Below, one piece after another: positions 50,633-59,933 of a stretch of DNA of 64,000 bases. The stretch comes from an uncultured Desulfovibrio sp. (GTDB lineage: Bacteria; Desulfobacterota; Desulfovibrionia; Desulfovibrionales; Desulfovibrionaceae). The notes beneath the pieces are model-generated. The model had not been told where the DNA came from. It ran no database searches and worked only from the letters and a program-made list of their open reading frames with translations. How positions within the stretch are numbered: the first letter of the stretch is position 1; every line of letters starts with the position of its first letter. The stretch lies in the NCBI GenBank assembly GCA_900553065.1, contig USBZ01000002.1, forward strand, positions 44,469 through 108,468, in the 5' to 3' direction. The translations under genes were made by a program, and so were the position numbers.

Positions 50633-52719
50633 GCATGATGGACAAGGCCTCGCGCGGGGTCGGCATGATGACCCGGCACAACGACATCACGATGGTCATG
50701 CTGCTGGTCGTCGTGGTGGCGCTCATGATCGTGCCGCTGCCTACGCCCCTTGTGGATACGCTGATCGGCGTGAACATGACGCTGTCGTTCCTCATGCTCA
50801 TGATGGCCATGTATGTGAAGACCGCGCTGGACTTTTCGTCGTTTCCCACCATGCTTTTGTTCACCACGCTGTTCCGCGTGGGCCTGAACATCACGACGAC
50901 GCGTCTTATTCTGCTTCAGGCCGATGCGGGTGAAATCATCTTCACGTTCGGCGACTTTGCGCTGGGCGGCAATTTCGTGGTCGGCGCGGTGGTGTTCATC
51001 ATTCTCACCATCGTGCAGTTCCTTGTCATCGCCAAGGGCGCGGAGCGCGTGGCCGAAGTAGGCGCGCGTTTCACGCTGGACGCCATGCCCGGCAAGCAGA
51101 TGTCCATCGACGCCGATATGCGTGCGGGCGTCATCGACATGGAAGAGGCCCAGATCCGACGCAACCGGGTACAGCTTGAAAGTCAGATGTACGGCGCCAT
51201 GGACGGCGCCATGAAGTTCGTGAAGGGCGACAGTATTGCCGGCATGATCATTGCCGTCATCAACATCGTCGGCGGAACCATCATCGGCATTACGCAGCAC
51301 GGCATGACGGCCTCCGAGGCCATGCACACCTACGGCATTCTCACCATCGGCGACGGCCTCGTCTCGCAGATTCCCTCGCTTCTGGTGTCCATTTCCGCAG
51401 GCATTCTCATCACCCGTTCCGGCGACAGCGGCGACAACGTGGGCGCTCAGATCGGTCAGCAGTTCTTCAGCCAGCCCAAGGCACTGCAGATGGCGGGCGG
51501 CCTGATTTTTCTTTTCGCCCTCATTCCCGGTTTCCCCAAGCCGCAGCTCTTCACGCTGGCCTTTGCCGTGGGCGGCTTCGGTTATGTGCTCCAGCGCATC
51601 GCCTCGGCCCCGGAAAAAACGGACGGCAAGGAGGAGCTGGCCCGCTCCCTTGCTCCTGCGGCGGAAAAGAAGCCTCGTCGCTCTTCCGGTCCTCAGGACG
51701 ATTTTTCTCCCACCGTTCCCATCATTCTCGACATTGCTCCGGACATCGGGGAATCCATGAATTACGACTCGCTGAACGGCGAGCTTTCCAGTCTCCGGCG
51801 CGCCCTGTATTTCGATCTCGGCGTTCCTTTCCCCGGCATCAACATCCGTCCCAATCCTGCGCTTCCCTCTCTCGGCTATGTGCTCAATCTCAATGAAATC
51901 CCCATGGCGAGGGGCAGACTTGAGAAGGGCATGGTCATCGTGAGGGAGAAGAAGATCAATCTGGACATGCTCGGCGTCGCCTATCATGAGGGCGAGCCCT
52001 TCCTGCCGGATGTGGAACCTTTGTGGGTGGAAGACGCCGAAAGGACCCGTCTGGAGCAGGCGGGCATCACCTGCATGCCCCATGCGCGCATTCTGGCCTA
52101 TCATCTTTCCCTGCTGCTTTCCCGCCATGCCTCATCCTTCCTCGGCATGCAGGAAAGCAAGTATCTGCTCGACCGCATGGAAGAGCGGGCGCCAGACCTC
52201 GTGCGCGAGGTGACGCGTCTTCTGCCCGTGCAGCGCATTGCGGAAATCTTCCAGCGTCTGGTGCAGGAGCAGATTTCCATCCGCGATCTGCGCAGCATCC
52301 TCGAAGCGCTCATCGAGTGGAGTCCCAAGGAAAAGGACGTCGTCATGCTCACGGAGTATGTCCGCAGCGCCCTGAAGCGTCAGATAAGCTATATGTATTC
52401 CCGCGGACAGAACATGCTTCCGGCCATTCTCATGGATCCTTCTCTGGAGGAAACCATCCGAAAGGCCATCCGCCAGACTTCCGCAGGCGCGTTCCTTTCT
52501 CTGGATCCCGATACTTCGCAGCGCATCATCAAGGCCGTGGGCGAGGCTTCGGAAAAGTCCAGAAACAGCACGCAGAAGCCTGTGCTCATGGTTTCTATGG
52601 ACATCCGTCGCTATGTCCGGCGTCTTATCGAGAGCAAGTATTACGAGCTGCCCGTCATGGCGTATCAGGAAGTCACGCCGGAAATATCGGTGCAGCCGGT
52701 GAGCCGTATCAGAATATAG
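50629..52719 (+). CDS. sctV: Type III secretion export gate protein SctV (LcrD/FHIPEP)
   Basis: A 696-aa protein with seven to eight N-terminal membrane helices (about residues 15-325). The FHIPEP block is present (RVAEVGARFTLDAMPGKQMSIDADMRAGVIDMEEA). A cytosolic four-subdomain ring region follows (GYVLNLNEIPMARGRLEKGM; LEALIEWSPKEKDVVMLTEYVR). It forms the nonameric export gate. A variable Pro/Lys linker separates the halves near residue 335. Confidence 0.97.
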   Translation: MSMMDKASRGVGMMTRHNDITMVMLLVVVVALMIVPLPTPLVDTLIGVNMTLSFLMLMMAMYVKTALDFSSFPTMLLFTTLFRVGLNITTTRLILLQADAGEIIFTFGDFALGGNFVVGAVVFIILTIVQFLVIAKGAERVAEVGARFTLDAMPGKQMSIDADMRAGVIDMEEAQIRRNRVQLESQMYGAMDGAMKFVKGDSIAGMIIAVINIVGGTIIGITQHGMTASEAMHTYGILTIGDGLVSQIPSLLVSISAGILITRSGDSGDNVGAQIGQQFFSQPKALQMAGGLIFLFALIPGFPKPQLFTLAFAVGGFGYVLQRIASAPEKTDGKEELARSLAPAAEKKPRRSSGPQDDFSPTVPIILDIAPDIGESMNYDSLNGELSSLRRALYFDLGVPFPGINIRPNPALPSLGYVLNLNEIPMARGRLEKGMVIVREKKINLDMLGVAYHEGEPFLPDVEPLWVEDAERTRLEQAGITCMPHARILAYHLSLLLSRHASSFLGMQESKYLLDRMEERAPDLVREVTRLLPVQRIAEIFQRLVQEQISIRDLRSILEALIEWSPKEKDVVMLTEYVRSALKRQISYMYSRGQNMLPAILMDPSLEETIRKAIRQTSAGAFLSLDPDTSQRIIKAVGEASEKSRNSTQKPVLMVSMDIRRYVRRLIESKYYELPVMAYQEVTPEISVQPVSRIRI

Positions 52720-52728
52720 GGAGAAGGC

Positions 52729-52989
52729 ATGAACAGCATTGCCATGGATTATGCCTCGCAGGCTCTGTATCTGGTTCTGGTCATTTCGCTGCCGCCCATC
52801 GTTATTGCTTCGGTCATCGGCATCGTGCTCAGTCTCGTGCAGGCGGTGACGCAGCTGCAGGAACAGACGCTCACCTTCGGCGTGAAACTCATTGCTGTGG
52901 TTTTGTCCCTGTTCCTGCTCGGCGGCTGGATGTCGGGGGAAATCCTTCGCTATGCCGATGAGATATTCTCCCGATTTTATTTGTTGTAG
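52729..52989 (+). CDS. sctS: Type III secretion export apparatus protein SctS
   Basis: An 86-aa two-helix membrane protein (YscS/FliQ family): LVLVISLPPIVIASVIGIVLSLVQAVTQLQEQTLTFGVKLIAVVLSL. Forms the export portal with SctR and SctT. AGGGAGAAGG precedes the ATG, 9 bases after sctV. Confidence 0.95.
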   Translation: MNSIAMDYASQALYLVLVISLPPIVIASVIGIVLSLVQAVTQLQEQTLTFGVKLIAVVLSLFLLGGWMSGEILRYADEIFSRFYLL

Positions 52990-53076
52990 GCGGCACTCGG
53001 AAAAAGGAAGCGCCGGAAGACGCCCGCGGAACGGCCTGGAATGGTTCCGCAGCGCGTGCCCGGGCGGAGGCTGAAT

Positions 53077-53895
53077 TTGGATACCGGTCTGTTATGGGGA
53101 TTTTCTCCGCAGGAGCATCTGCTGGCGTTTATTCTGGGAACGCCGCGTCTTTTCATGCTCATGCAGACGGCGCCTTTCATGGGCGGCACGCTGGTGACGG
53201 GGCAGCTGCGCTTCACCATCGTTCTGGCATGCTATATGGTGCTGCATCCCATGCTGCTCGGTCAGCTTCCCGCATGGGAAGGGCTGTCGCTGGCCTCCGG
53301 TCTGCACCTTGGCGTGCTCATCGCCAAGGAAGTCTTTATCGGCATGCTCCTGGGCTTTCTGGCCGGCATGATGTTCTGGACGCTGCAGTGCGCGGGCTTT
53401 TTCATCGACAACCAGCGCGGCGCAGGTCAGGCCACGGAAACCGATCCTCTGGCCGGAGAGCAGACGTCTCCCACGGGCTCCTTCTTCTTTCAGAGCGCCG
53501 TGTATGTGTTCTTCTCCACCGGTGCCTTTCTTACCTTTCTCGGCCTCATCTATGCCGGATACGAGTGCTGGCCGGTCACGTCCGTGCTGCCTTCCGCCCT
53601 GTTTGAAAAGCCGGCGCTTCCGCTGTTCTTTGCGGAAAAGGTCAGCGATCTTGCGCTGGATATGGTGCTTCTTTCCGGCCCCGTGGTGGTGGCCTGTCTT
53701 CTGACCGATATTTCCCTTGGACTCATCAACCGTTTTGCCTCGCAGCTCAACGTGTATGTTCTGGCCATGCCCGTGAAGAGCGGTCTGGCCTCTCTTCTGC
53801 TCATTTTCTATTTCAGCATGCTTATGACCGGCGCCGTAAGCATGTTCGATTCCTTCGGTAAGGACTTGCGCTACCTGCAGGTGCTCATGCCATGA
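53077..53895 (+). CDS. sctT: Type III secretion export apparatus protein SctT
   Basis: An integral membrane protein (YscT/FliR family) with about six helices; RGAGQATETDPLAGEQTSPTGSFF is the conserved cytosolic loop, and KEVFIGMLLGFLAGMMFWTLQCAGFFIDNQRG precedes it. The best ribosome site (GGAGG, 6 bases) points to a TTG start at 53077 (272 aa); an ATG at 53041 would add 12 basic residues but has no Shine-Dalgarno. Stop overlaps the sctU start (ATGA). Confidence 0.9.
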   Translation: MDTGLLWGFSPQEHLLAFILGTPRLFMLMQTAPFMGGTLVTGQLRFTIVLACYMVLHPMLLGQLPAWEGLSLASGLHLGVLIAKEVFIGMLLGFLAGMMFWTLQCAGFFIDNQRGAGQATETDPLAGEQTSPTGSFFFQSAVYVFFSTGAFLTFLGLIYAGYECWPVTSVLPSALFEKPALPLFFAEKVSDLALDMVLLSGPVVVACLLTDISLGLINRFASQLNVYVLAMPVKSGLASLLLIFYFSMLMTGAVSMFDSFGKDLRYLQVLMP

Positions 53896-54935
53896 GTGAC
53901 GAGAAAACAGAACAGCCTACACCAAAACGTCTGCGCGAAGCCCGGGAAAAGGGGGATGTGTGCCGCAGTCAGGATGTCGCACCCGCGCTTACCACGCTGG
54001 CCGTGGGCGTTTATCTTGCGGCCAACGCCGAAAATATTTTCAAGCTGCTCAGAGATATGGTGAACCTGCCCATGACGTTCATGACCATGCCGTTCAACGA
54101 GGCCATGGCCAGGGCGGTTCCTCTGGTGATCGACACGTCGATTCTGCTGGTGGCGCCGGTGGTGGGACTGGTCATGAGCGTGGCACTCATAAGCGTGCTT
54201 GCTCAGACGGGCGTGCTCTTTGCCGTGAAGGCAGCTATGCCGAAGCTGGAGAATCTGGATCCGAAGAAATGGTTCCAGAAGGTCTTCTCCATGAAGAACC
54301 TGTTCGAGCTGGTCAAGAATCTCATCAAGGTGGGCGTACTTGGCGGCGTGGTCTACATGATTCTCAGAGACTATCTGCCGGTGCTCTTCGGCATGCCGGA
54401 GAGAGGCGTGGGCGCCATGTGGACCGTCGTGGGCGAGGCTGTGGGCGATCTTGTGCTGACGGCGGCCGGAGCGTTCTGCATTGTTGCGGCGCTGGACTAT
54501 CTGTATCAGCGCTACAAGTACAATCAGAACCACATGATGAGCAAGGATGAAGTGAAACGGGAATACAAGGAGAGCGAGGGCGATCCTCACATCAAGAGCA
54601 AGCGCAAGCAGCTGCACAAGGAAATGCTTGCCCAGAACTCCCTTGATAACGTAAGAAAGGCGAAGGTGCTTGTGACCAATCCTACGCATTATGCCGTGGC
54701 TCTGGATTATGAGAAGGACAGAACGCCGCTGCCTCTGATACTGGCCAAGGGTGAGGGAATCCTTGCGCAGCGCATGATGGAAGTGGCGAAGCAGGAAGGC
54801 ATTCCCATCATGCGCAACGTGCCTCTGGCCAGAGCGCTGTACCGTGACGGTACGGAAAATGCCTATATTCCGAAAGATCTCATAGGGCCTGTGGCCGAAG
54901 TGCTGCGCTGGGTGCAGAGCCTTGAAAGAAAGTAA
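53892..54935 (+). CDS. sctU: Type III secretion autoprotease switch protein SctU
   Basis: A 347-aa membrane protein (YscU/FlhB family) with four helices in residues 28-220. The cytosolic domain has the self-cleaving NPTH at 263-266 (VLVTNPTHYAVALDY). Cleavage between Asn and Pro permits the switch to late substrates. The opening MSDEKTEQPTPKRLREAREKGDV is the family signature. Intact. Confidence 0.96.
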   Translation: MSDEKTEQPTPKRLREAREKGDVCRSQDVAPALTTLAVGVYLAANAENIFKLLRDMVNLPMTFMTMPFNEAMARAVPLVIDTSILLVAPVVGLVMSVALISVLAQTGVLFAVKAAMPKLENLDPKKWFQKVFSMKNLFELVKNLIKVGVLGGVVYMILRDYLPVLFGMPERGVGAMWTVVGEAVGDLVLTAAGAFCIVAALDYLYQRYKYNQNHMMSKDEVKREYKESEGDPHIKSKRKQLHKEMLAQNSLDNVRKAKVLVTNPTHYAVALDYEKDRTPLPLILAKGEGILAQRMMEVAKQEGIPIMRNVPLARALYRDGTENAYIPKDLIGPVAEVLRWVQSLERK

Positions 54936-54948
54936 GGAGAGTACGTCT

Positions 54949-56223
54949 GTGGAAAGCAGGGAAACGGACAGTCTGCTGCCGCTGCTGACGGAGCTTTGCG
55001 GAGCTCTGGCGCTGGGGCGTCATGCCGATACGGATCGGCTCTTCGATCTTACCCGTGCGGGATCCGGGCCGGACGAGCTGGTCCGTCTTGCCGAGGCCTT
55101 CGGCATGATGCTGGTTCGCGTGGAAGCGAGAGAATTTCAGAACTCCCAGCTCATTCAGCAGCTGCGCACCAAAAATGCGGAACTGGAAGCGCTGCACAGG
55201 GTGCTCGTGGAGAAGAACGACGAGCTGCAGAAAAGCGTGGAGGCTCTGTATACTCCGGGGAACGGCATCATAGGGCAGAGCGAGCCCATGCGGCGTGTTT
55301 TTGATCTGGCGCGTTCCATTGCGAGGCGCCCCATCAATACGCTTATTCTCGGCCCTACGGGTACGGGCAAGGAAGTGCTGGCCCGTTTTCTTCATCATCA
55401 GTCGCCGCGAAGCCGCGGCCCCTTCATAGCGGTCAACTGCACGGCCATACCGGACACGCTTTTTGAAAGCGCCATGTTCGGCATAGAAAAGGGCGTGGCC
55501 ACGGGAGTGTCTTCCCGCAGAGGACTTGTGGAGGAAGCCAGCGGCGGAACGCTGTTCCTCGACGAGCTTGCCGAAATGAGCCTGGCCAATCAGGCCAAGC
55601 TTCTTCGTGTTCTGGAACAGCGGGAAGTGGTGCGCGTGGGCAGTGTTCATCCCATCCCTGTGGATATTCTTCTGGTTTCGGCCACCAATGTGAATCTTGA
55701 GGAAGCCGTTCGTGAAGGGCGTTTCCGCGAGGATCTTTTTTACCGTGTCAATGTGGTGGAGCTGCATCTGCCGCCGCTCTGCGATCGCGGAGACGACATT
55801 CTTCTGCTCGCGCAGTCCTTTCTTGAGCGTTACTGCGCCGAAATGGGCAGAGAACGTCTTTCGCTTTCCGCGGCGGTGCAGGGACTGCTGCTGCGGTACT
55901 CCTGGCCGGGAAACGTGCGGGAACTCAACAACGAAATGAAGAGAGCCGCCGCCCTGACGCCCGGAGACGTAGTGGAGCTTTCCCATCTTTCGTCGCGTAT
56001 TCTGGACTCCGAGGCGGGCAGGGAGTATTTGTGCCGGAATGAAAACGTCATCCGGCAGGAGATTGCCGATCTGCCGCTCAACCTTCAGAAGGCGGAAGAA
56101 ATGCTCATCAGACGCGCGCTTGAGCAGGCCGGCGGCCGTAAGGTGAAGGCGGCGGAGCTTCTGGGCATTACGCGCGAAGGACTGCGCAAGAAGCTGCAGC
56201 GCATGTCCGGGGAGGCGGAATGA
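54949..56223 (+). CDS. AAA+ bacterial enhancer-binding-type regulator with atypical GAFTGA loop
   Basis: A 424-aa sigma-54-activator-type protein from a GTG start (AAGGAG 9 bases upstream). No receiver or PAS domain: the N-terminal ~105 residues look like a cytosolic HAMP-like segment (GPDELVRLAEAFGMMLVRVEAREFQ) running into a coiled coil. The AAA+ core has Walker A GPTGTGKE, Walker B GGTLFLDE, FREDLFYRVNV and WPGNVRELNN; the Fis-type HTH is KVKAAELLGITREGLRKKL. The GAFTGA loop that contacts sigma-54 reads GVATGV (residues 182-187), lacking the aromatic. Co-transcribed with sctU and the phosphatase; candidate activator of the two sigma-54 promoters, if the loop still works. Confidence 0.88.
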   Translation: MESRETDSLLPLLTELCGALALGRHADTDRLFDLTRAGSGPDELVRLAEAFGMMLVRVEAREFQNSQLIQQLRTKNAELEALHRVLVEKNDELQKSVEALYTPGNGIIGQSEPMRRVFDLARSIARRPINTLILGPTGTGKEVLARFLHHQSPRSRGPFIAVNCTAIPDTLFESAMFGIEKGVATGVSSRRGLVEEASGGTLFLDELAEMSLANQAKLLRVLEQREVVRVGSVHPIPVDILLVSATNVNLEEAVREGRFREDLFYRVNVVELHLPPLCDRGDDILLLAQSFLERYCAEMGRERLSLSAAVQGLLLRYSWPGNVRELNNEMKRAAALTPGDVVELSHLSSRILDSEAGREYLCRNENVIRQEIADLPLNLQKAEEMLIRRALEQAGGRKVKAAELLGITREGLRKKLQRMSGEAE

Positions 56224-58184
56224 CGTTTTCTCTGCGGAGCAAGTTGTTTCTGCTGGTCGGAACGGCCATCACGCTGGCGGCGGTTCCCATCATTTTCTTC
56301 AGTCATGCCAGTCTTCTTGAAAGCGGTATGCAGAGAGAGAGGGAATCCTTCGTCAATACGGTCATGCTGGTGGAGGACAGCCTGAGCGTCCGGTATCTGA
56401 ACCTGCTCACATCCGAGGTGGAGTCGGTACTGAACTCCAAGCGGGATCTTCGCCGTTACGGCTCCATGATACGGGACATGGTTCTGCAGAATAAAGGCAC
56501 CGACGCCGGAAAAGGGCTTGAACAGTGGCGGAAGGTGCTGAACGGCGAGCAGATTCATCTGGCCTTCTACAGTACGACCGGACATCCTCTGCTGGCGGAC
56601 GGACTGACGGAGCTTGTCGTGGAGGATGGACGTCAGGATTTTAAAGGGCAGTCCATGCGTTCCATGCTGGAATCCCACAAGTCGGTATCCGACGGACAGT
56701 TTGCCGTGGTGCGGGTTCCGGTGGATGCTGCCGGAGACGGGGAGGAGATTCCCGTCCTGGTATATTTCATGCCCGTGAGGGATATGGGCACGCTGGTACT
56801 GGCCGACCCCGTGGCCGACGCTGAGGAAAGCAGGGCCATGATGGAAAAGCGCATGGTTCTCGGCATACAGGAGCGTCTGGACGGTATGGAGCTGAGCCGC
56901 GGCTCCTCCATATCTCTGGTGGCTGCCGACGGCCGGGTACTGGCGGGCAAGGGCGTGCACGACTTTTTCACGTCCATTCCCGAAGATGTGCTGCAGCGCG
57001 TACGGAAAGGGGAAACGCTGGAAGGCGATACGGCAGGAGATGCCAATCCCGTTCTGTACCGTCTGGCTTACTTCAAGGCCATGGACTGGATCGTGGCTGC
57101 TTCCATTCCGCTGAGCGCCATTACAGAACCGGCGGAAGCGCTGGCCAGGCATCTTTCCGCAGTGGCGGCCGTGCTGCTTGTTGCAAGCCTTCTTGTGATG
57201 CTGGTGGTTGCCATGCGGATCATCGCGCCTCTGCGTCTTCTTACCGAGCGGGCCCGGAAGATTGCCTGCGAGGATTTCAGTTCCGACAGAGGCGTGGGAT
57301 TTTCGGAAGACATTGTGGATGATCTGCCGGTGGACAGAAAGGATGAGGTGGGGCAGCTTGCCGGAGCCTTTGCCCACATGGTGAAGGCGCTGGATGAAAA
57401 CATCCGTCGCCTTGTGGATACGCTTGCCGTGCGCCAGCGCATGCAGGGTGAACTGAATGCCGCACGAGACATTCAGATGGGCATTCTTCCTCCTCCCGAC
57501 GGAGCACCGAAGAGCCTCGGATATTCTGCAGCGGCGTTTCTGGAACCGGCCAAGGAAGTGGGCGGCGATCTGTACGACTTCTTCACCGCGCCGGATGGGC
57601 GTCAGGCCGTGGTCATCGGCGACGTGTCCGACAAGGGGGTTTCCGCCGCGCTTTTCATGTCCATGACGGTAACGCTGGTCCGCTACGCGCTGGCCGAAGG
57701 ACTTTCCTGTTCCGAGGCCATGCTCCGCATCAATGAGCGCCTGGCCGAGAACAACCCCACCTGCATGTTCGTCACGCTGTTCATCGGGCTTTTCGATCCG
57801 TCCACGGGCAGACTGGACTATGCCAGCGGCGCTCATTGTCCGCCGTTCATCGTGAATCCGGATCCCGATGTGCCTGTGCGCATGCTGACGGAAACCAGCG
57901 GCCCTCTGGTAGGCGCCATGCAGGGGATGGACTATGAGGCCCGTCATGCCGAACTTGCCCCCGGCGAATACTGCCTGCTTTATACGGACGGCGTATCCGA
58001 AGCCATGAACGAGCGTCAGGAGCTTTTCGGCGAAGAACGCATAGCCGCCACGCTGGAAGGGCTTCGCGGCGCTTCTCCCGATGAGGTGCTGCACGGCGTC
58101 ATGTGCGCGGTCAAGGAGCATAGAGGCACGGCGCCGCAGTCGGACGACATTACCATGCTCTGCTTCCGCCGGGCGGAGTGCTGA
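56220..58184 (+). CDS. Membrane-bound PP2C (SpoIIE/RsbU/BtrU-like) phosphatase
   Basis: A 654-aa sensor phosphatase with TM1 near residues 8-28, a large extracytoplasmic Cache-like region (about 30-305) and TM2 near 312-335. HAMP (RIIAPLRLLTERARKIACEDF) follows, then a helical linker, then a PP2C domain from about residue 410. PP2C motifs: AARDIQMGILPPP, EVGGDLYDFF, IGDVSDKGVSAALFM, YTDGVSEAMN and SDDITMLCF, with metal-binding Asp in place. Expected to dephosphorylate the STAS protein (31856-32191) in response to an external cue. ATGA overlap with the AAA+ gene. Confidence 0.9.
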   Translation: MTFSLRSKLFLLVGTAITLAAVPIIFFSHASLLESGMQRERESFVNTVMLVEDSLSVRYLNLLTSEVESVLNSKRDLRRYGSMIRDMVLQNKGTDAGKGLEQWRKVLNGEQIHLAFYSTTGHPLLADGLTELVVEDGRQDFKGQSMRSMLESHKSVSDGQFAVVRVPVDAAGDGEEIPVLVYFMPVRDMGTLVLADPVADAEESRAMMEKRMVLGIQERLDGMELSRGSSISLVAADGRVLAGKGVHDFFTSIPEDVLQRVRKGETLEGDTAGDANPVLYRLAYFKAMDWIVAASIPLSAITEPAEALARHLSAVAAVLLVASLLVMLVVAMRIIAPLRLLTERARKIACEDFSSDRGVGFSEDIVDDLPVDRKDEVGQLAGAFAHMVKALDENIRRLVDTLAVRQRMQGELNAARDIQMGILPPPDGAPKSLGYSAAAFLEPAKEVGGDLYDFFTAPDGRQAVVIGDVSDKGVSAALFMSMTVTLVRYALAEGLSCSEAMLRINERLAENNPTCMFVTLFIGLFDPSTGRLDYASGAHCPPFIVNPDPDVPVRMLTETSGPLVGAMQGMDYEARHAELAPGEYCLLYTDGVSEAMNERQELFGEERIAATLEGLRGASPDEVLHGVMCAVKEHRGTAPQSDDITMLCFRRAEC

Positions 58185-58235
58185 GTTTTTTTGCCATAAG
58201 GCACGGCTTTCGTGCCGGGCCTACATAGTATGAAG

Positions 58236-58277
58236 AATCCCTGCCGCAGACGAGGCGTTCTGCGACAGGGATTTTTT
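58236..58277 (+). terminator. Terminator closing the rightward injectisome operon
   Basis: AATCCCTG-CGCAGA and TCTGCG-CAGGGATT pair (one mismatch) around eight bases, followed by TTTTTTC. A small GGCACG/CGTGCC hairpin lies just upstream. Confidence 0.88.
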
Positions 58278-58279
58278 CT

Positions 58280-58948
58280 TCAGAACATGAGCAGGGGGAG
58301 GTATTCCACCAGAAAGGAGCTTGTTTCCGGATCCGGGCGAACGGCTGTCCCCGCCATTCCGGCAGCCAGATACTCGCAGTGTTTTTCCAGCGACATGGCC
58401 TCCGCGAAAACCGGTTCGGCCCCGGGCGCGGTTTTTCCTCCGCTCATGAGAATGAAGCGGGGTCGGCCTCCGTACTTGAAGGCAAAGGCCCGGATGAGCA
58501 GGCCGAGGCGCAGATGCAGCTTCAGGCTGGCGGCATTGCCCGGCCATACCGTGGCAAAGGAGATCGTCCGGCCGCTGGAGGCGGTGAGGCTCATGTTTTC
58601 CCGCACGAGGCGTTCCGCCAGTTTTCTTCCCTGCATGTCGGGGCGGACGAAAACGGATTCCAGATGCCGAACCTTCAGAAGTTCGGGGCGGCTCAGGGAA
58701 AGCTCATAACCGAGATTGTCCGGATCATCCGGATCGGGAAAGCGAATGACGCTGGCCCCGGCCAGACGGCCCTTGTCATCCGCTGCCAGCAGAATATGCC
58801 CCTGCCCGCGGAGGATGGGCTCATAGAATTCCTTTTCGTCCGTAGCGAACATATCCCGGTTGGGGAGCGTGCTCTCCACGTTTTTTTCCAGAAGCACGAG
58901 TTCGTCCAGATCCTCGGGCCTTGCGGAACGCAGAAGAAGATCGTTCAT
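58280..58948 (-). CDS. GNAT family N-acetyltransferase
   Basis: A 222-aa acyltransferase with acetyl-CoA motif SVFVRPDMQGRKLAERLV (about residues 95-112) and motif B WPGNAASLKLHLRLGL. The long C-terminal tail is beyond the core. It is the last gene of a four-gene operon; the start overlaps the stop of the racemase-like gene (ATGA). Substrate unknown, though an amino-acid-derived amine is plausible from context. Confidence 0.8.
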   Translation of the reverse strand: MNDLLLRSARPEDLDELVLLEKNVESTLPNRDMFATDEKEFYEPILRGQGHILLAADDKGRLAGASVIRFPDPDDPDNLGYELSLSRPELLKVRHLESVFVRPDMQGRKLAERLVRENMSLTASSGRTISFATVWPGNAASLKLHLRLGLLIRAFAFKYGGRPRFILMSGGKTAPGAEPVFAEAMSLEKHCEYLAAGMAGTAVRPDPETSSFLVEYLPLLMF

Positions 58949-59928
58949 GTCTGCTCCATGAATAGAGGAAGAGCTCGGGAACAAAGCGCTCTCGAGAGCG
59001 CGTGGTAGTCCGGTATGAAGGATAGAGTCATACCTTCGGTCAGCTTTTGCGGGCAGTCCGTCACGTCGAAGGATGCGTAGGCGGAAGAGGCTCCGACAAA
59101 CTGCATGCCGGGAAGGGGAGGCGTGAGACTTTCCGGGGCCGTATGGAAGGAACCTACGTCGAAAAGCGCCATGAGCCGGTCTTTCTTGAAGCGGCATTCA
59201 AGGATGGTGGCTTCAAGGCGGAAGGCGTCCTGACGGGCGTCGGGAACGGTATTGCCGGAGAGCGGATACACCCCCAGCATGATTCCCGTGCCGCAGCGGA
59301 TTTCTCGAACGTCGGCAGGCAGACGCTTTTTTGCTGCAAGTTCCAGAACGTCGGTTCCTCCTGCGGAAATATCGGCTTCCGGCAGGCAGAGTTGCCGTAT
59401 TTTTTCCAGCGCGGCGGAAGCTTCGTTCAGGCGTTGCACGGTCGGGGCATCGCTGCTCAGGCAGGCAAAGTTTACTGAAAGGCCGCGCAGCCGCAGTCCC
59501 GCCCGGCAGACTTCTTCGCAAAAGCCGGGCAGCTCTTCCGGAAGAAGGCCGTCTCTGCCGTCTCCTGCTTCAAGGCTGAGCCGAAGCTGAGGAGCAAGAC
59601 CGTCCGTATGTTCTGTGAGCAGGCGAAGGGCGTATCGGGAATTTATATACACGCAGCTGCAGGCCGCGGCCTCTTTCGGAAGCGCCGGAAAAGGCGCGTA
59701 GACATGGCAGAGCTCCACGCCAGGAAGGGAGGGGAGTTTTGCATGGGGCCAGGCCACAAGGCCCAGTCGGCGGACAGGGGCGTCGGAAAGAATGTCGGCC
59801 GCAAAAGAGGGATGAAGCGGCGCTTCCTTGAATACGAACATGCACGCAGCCCCCGCCTTGCGACAGAGTTCGTGCATGACGCTGAGATTATGCCGCAGAG
59901 CGACGGGGCGTATGATGAGACGTGACAT
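58945..59928 (-). CDS. Alanine/ornithine-racemase-like PLP enzyme
   Basis: A 327-aa protein of the N-terminal-TIM-barrel PLP family (fold III). RPVALRHNLSVMHELCRKAGAACMFVFKEAP places the probable PLP lysine in VFKEA; LRLSLEAGDGRDGLLPEEL and EIRCGTGIMLGVYPL match the free-standing ornithine/alanine racemase branch. The usual VxKANAYGHG consensus is modified. The start at 59928 lies 5 bases after the transporter stop. Confidence 0.75.
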   Translation of the reverse strand: MSRLIIRPVALRHNLSVMHELCRKAGAACMFVFKEAPLHPSFAADILSDAPVRRLGLVAWPHAKLPSLPGVELCHVYAPFPALPKEAAACSCVYINSRYALRLLTEHTDGLAPQLRLSLEAGDGRDGLLPEELPGFCEEVCRAGLRLRGLSVNFACLSSDAPTVQRLNEASAALEKIRQLCLPEADISAGGTDVLELAAKKRLPADVREIRCGTGIMLGVYPLSGNTVPDARQDAFRLEATILECRFKKDRLMALFDVGSFHTAPESLTPPLPGMQFVGASSAYASFDVTDCPQKLTEGMTLSFIPDYHALSRALCSRALPLFMEQT

Positions 59929-59933
59929 GGCGT

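Noticed and set aside
31856..58184. Interpreting the locus as flagellar
   Set aside because: A secretin (SctC), needle protein, translocators and SycD-type chaperone are present, and no flagellin, hook or motor genes are seen.
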